DNA of 64,000 nucleotides from Dasyornis broadbenti. Taxonomy: Eukaryota; Chordata; Aves; Passeriformes; Dasyornithidae. A model generated the notes under the pieces. It was not told the DNA's origin. It was given only the letters and a program-made list of their open reading frames with translations, and ran no database searches. Below, in pieces: positions 60,424 to 64,000 of the stretch; the stretch's first letter is position 1, and every line of letters starts with the position of its first letter. Position numbers and translations under genes: made by a program. The stretch is from the NCBI GenBank assembly GCA_013397935.1, contig VZRN01002202.1:744255-808254 (forward strand), given 5' to 3'.

Positions 60424-63400
60424 ATCAGCAGCAATGCATTGACCCACAGCTACAAATACATCATGAATCCTGAAATAAAGACACTTTTAATTTTTTTTTA
60501 GGTTTAGACTTTCTTTGATGACCACCAGCCCTGTGCAAATCTTGGGTCAGGTAAATACCTATTACTGTGGCTTCCCAAGCACTTTGAGCTATGTGTATGT
60601 CTCCTTGCAGATTGATTTTCTACAGTGTAGCACCAGTGACGAGAAAGAGATTTGAGTTAACATAGACTGACATTAACCATATTAAAATTAATCTCCCTCT
60701 GAAACTATGAGCACATGTATATACATGCATTTCATGAATTAATAAAAAATTTACTTTTATTCTCCTAAACATACATACTTACTTCTCCATAATATGCTTT
60801 ATGAAAGTGGTTGCTGTCGTCATCTCAATGAGAGTTTATGGTTAGTATTTAATCCCAAAGTTTGTTACAAAAGAAATGAATCCATTTTGCAATATTGCAT
60901 TCTGAAAAACTTTGACCAGATCTCAAAAGTCTGGACAGCATTTGTCTTTGCTTGAGTCCAGGCCTGCCCTGTTGCACGTATGCTGTAGATTCGTTTCTGT
61001 ATGTGGTAATTAACTGTTTGTAATTACTTATCTATATAAACCACTGCAGCTCTTTTATCTCTCAGTTGTGTTGCATTGGTGCAATATTTTTTCCTCTTTA
61101 CTTGCACTATGACAACAAAATTATGTACTGTGCCCATGTCGTGAGTCTGTCCAACAATACAGCATTATTGTCTTTATATTTAAAAATTTCACTCAGGATT
61201 TCTAAATATTCCTTAACACAGCAACTCTTAATGGGAACAGTTGTCAGATGAAAATTATTATCTCTAAGTTCTGTGTTTATTAGCATTTAGCAGCCTCTTT
61301 GAAGTAATTAATTGTCCTTTCCTATTGAAAATCTTCATTGTTTGGTAAAACTGCCAGGTTTTTTGAAGTGTGGGACCAAAATTAATTTGATCTTGTTGCC
61401 TAAAAAAAAAAAAAAATCTTTAATTTCCTGACTCTTCTGTGAGAACAAGTGTGGTTAAAAAGGGCTGATTGCTCTTTTCTAGTACTGCCATTGGACTTAT
61501 GTTCAGGGAGATGCAAGTCATCATTTCTTCTTCTCCTAAGCTCTTCTGAAATGTCACTCTTGACATATACTGTATATACACTGCAAAGTGTGCCCAGATC
61601 CCAGATCTAGGCTTTTATCCAAACCTCTGGTCTGGCCAAGTTTTTGGGGTTTATTGCGCACAATCCATGTACGTCCTTTGCTTCTATTCTGGCGCATTAG
61701 TTCAGAGAGAGTTTGGTGTAAAGGAGTTATAAAAAACATGTCCCAGAGTCCTTAATACCCCTTCAACAGAGCCACTCGAAGGACTAGCTCGTGGGAGAAC
61801 CTGTCTGCCTATCAGCCACCTCAGCCTGAGCCTGCCTCTGGTGTGTCCCAGGCTGAACTTGGGCAGGCACGTGTTTCCCATGGGAGGTGACTGGCTTTAC
61901 TCGGCTCCCAGTTGTCTCCTGCTTACTGAGACAAGGAGGTGGTATTCTGGTTTTATTTCATTCTAATGACACCCAGCTTTGCTCCAGCTACATCAGAAAA
62001 GGTGCAGAAAGGGAAAGCCAGGCTCTGCAGGGGCACAGGGACCAGCAGGGTGTGGCACAGCTGATGGTGAGGCTGAGAACAGGAGTGGGACTGGTCTCCT
62101 CTGCTTACTGGGCATTGCACAGCAAGCACTGCGTGCTACATTAACATTATTTAAGTGTTAACAAGTAGATGTGCTCATACAGCACAGGTTCAATGAGAAA
62201 CCACCTGGGTCCATGCCCAAGGAGCAGCAGCCAGAGCTGTACCTCAGTTTATAGGTGAGGAAGGACCAGTGCAGGCACATCTGGGCAGGAGGCAGGGAGT
62301 TCTTGGGCTACAGACTGACTCACCAACAGGTTTCCGTCTGACCAGTCTGGCTACCATGGACTTTGTAGTTTTATAAAGCCAGGTTACAGAGTCAAGAAAG
62401 GTTAAATCCCAAGTAGAATGCATTCACTCCCTTTCAGCCGTACATCAGGCTTCATTAAAAACACAGCATCCCAAACCTGTGTTTCAGTTTGTTCCCTACT
62501 CCTATCTATATTCAGAAGAAAGGGGAAGCTAGCTCCTTAAAATATTTATAAAACATTTTGTGCAACTAGTCTAAGTTCTAAATTTAACTTTCCCCCTAAA
62601 GCTACAAGACACTTTTGGTAATAAATTCTCTCTTTTTTTTCTTATTTGGGAAGGAAAAAAAAATGTTTATTTTTAACAATTCAGTTCAGAGGCAAAATTA
62701 TAGCATAGTGAATAGCAAGTAAATTAGCAATTCTCTCTATTATCCAGACCAGCAGGTCTTCTATTAACAAGGGCAATTTGTGGCCCCTGGATTATAAGAT
62801 CAATCAAGCAGTTCATTTTCCTTTAATTTAAGGGAATTAAGTAATTATAAATGAGTCAAAAGCTGCATGTAAGACTTGTATTTACCTGTGCTGAGTTGAT
62901 TTAGCTGATTTAACACCACTTTCTTACTCTTTCTGATTTATTTTTTGAAGCTGGCTTTGTTGATTTTGTGTAATTTATCCCAGATTAAGGACAGTTATTA
63001 AAGACTCTCACCAGCAAATCTGATGCAGACAACACCTTAATCCTTGCCTTAAGAAATATGCTGAGACAACCTGACACTCAGCCAAATAGGGAACACAGGC
63101 TGGGAGCTACTGCATCTATTCTGGTTTTTTCTGCAAATTTAATGGAAGACTTTTGGTTTTTTTAATCAGGCGTGTACGTCGGAACATGGAATGTCTGGTG
63201 GGTCAGCTGGACAAGGCAGCTCAAATGAAACTTAAATACAGGAGTTAAGTTTCGTGTCCCCTTTCTGAGTCTGAATTTTATTCAATTGTAGTAGAAAGCT
63301 TTAAGCAGTATATAGCAGAGGCTACCATTGTGCACCAGGTAGGATTGAGGAGGAAACATCCATCTCCATATTTTGCCTTTCTAAAAAAAAAGAGACTTAA

Positions 63401-64000
63401 TTGAGGTTTTTTTTACCAGTAGGTTTTTACTATCTGATGGCCTTACATAGGAAGCAGTAAACCTTGCATTTGATTTCTCCTAGTTCTCTTGACTACCCAC
63501 AAGTATTTGCTACATGCCAGCCTCCAACTTTGTGGTCCAAAGACAGGAGCAGCTACACGTATACTTGCACCTCGACCTCTTATTCTGAGCTGGTGCTATT
63601 AAGTGGAGTCAGAGTCAAACCAGTCCATGCTGGGAAGACAAGAGTCTGAGCCAGGGGAAAGTGGAGCATGGAGAGATGACGCTACAGCCATTGGCTTCAC
63701 CAGCTCCTGCAGCCCTAGAGGCATATGGAGCCCTGCAGAATTCAAAACTGGCCTGAATTATGCCATGGTGTAAACCAGTTTCTTGGAGACAAAAGAAAAC
63801 TGAATAAGTGTGAAAACATGTTAGTAAGCTCTAGGGTAATTGAAGGTCTGTTTTATGACATAGGTGCAGGACTAGAAGTCTTCCTCATAAATTCAAACAA
63901 CAGTCAACGGTGCTGCTGGATTGTGTCGTTCTGCCTTTGAAGATTAAAAGATTTGGGTGGCTGAGATTAAAGTACACTTTTACTGCATGAAGGCATAAAA
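60424..64000. other. Gene-free interval to window end
   Basis: AT-rich unique sequence. No corticotropin-releasing hormone (CRH) open frame, the next gene expected from human synteny, is present. Short open frames are unremarkable. Confidence 0.5.

Overview
This is eukaryotic nuclear DNA, almost certainly from a bird. Two lines of evidence support this. The window carries two neighbouring vertebrate genes, ADHFE1 and RRS1, whose linkage is conserved on human 8q13. It also carries many truncated CR1 LINE 3' ends that finish in the ATTCTATG/ATTCTGTG-type octamer tail, with avian-type retroviral LTRs. Coding exons are short and spliced, and splice sites read GT...AG. There are no operons, CRISPR arrays or bacterial features.

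Layout. (1) 1-8.6 kb, minus strand: the 5' part of ADHFE1 (mitochondrial hydroxyacid-oxoacid transhydrogenase, an iron-type alcohol dehydrogenase). Nine coding exons can be placed with splice junctions and a continuous reading frame of 293 codons. The 3' exons lie beyond the left edge. The first exon sits in a CpG-rich promoter region at about 8.24-8.64 kb. (2) 8.6-11.2 kb: spacer with two CR1 tails. (3) 11.27-12.6 kb, minus strand: RRS1, an intronless ribosome-biogenesis gene in a CpG-rich block. It is broken by a 147-base N gap and a one-base N. Its promoter and 5' coding part occur a second time at 12,963-13,834 as an apparently exact copy joined by a single N, which looks like an assembly false duplication. 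(4) 14-64 kb: about 50 kb with no recognisable gene. It holds CR1 fragments, one GC-rich LTR with a clear flanking duplication (23.6-24.7 kb), one older ERVL-like LTR (47.4-47.9 kb), microsatellites, several perfect or near-perfect inverted repeats, and otherwise unique AT-rich sequence. In human, the interval beyond RRS1 leads to CRH. No CRH-like open frame is visible here, so CRH, if syntenic, lies further right.

The two genes are arranged head to tail on the same strand but are functionally unrelated: one acts in mitochondrial 4-hydroxybutyrate metabolism, the other in nucleolar 60S ribosome assembly. I found no convincing new biological system. The most useful observations are the assembly artefacts in and around RRS1, the well-bounded LTR, and a nested foldback just downstream of it.
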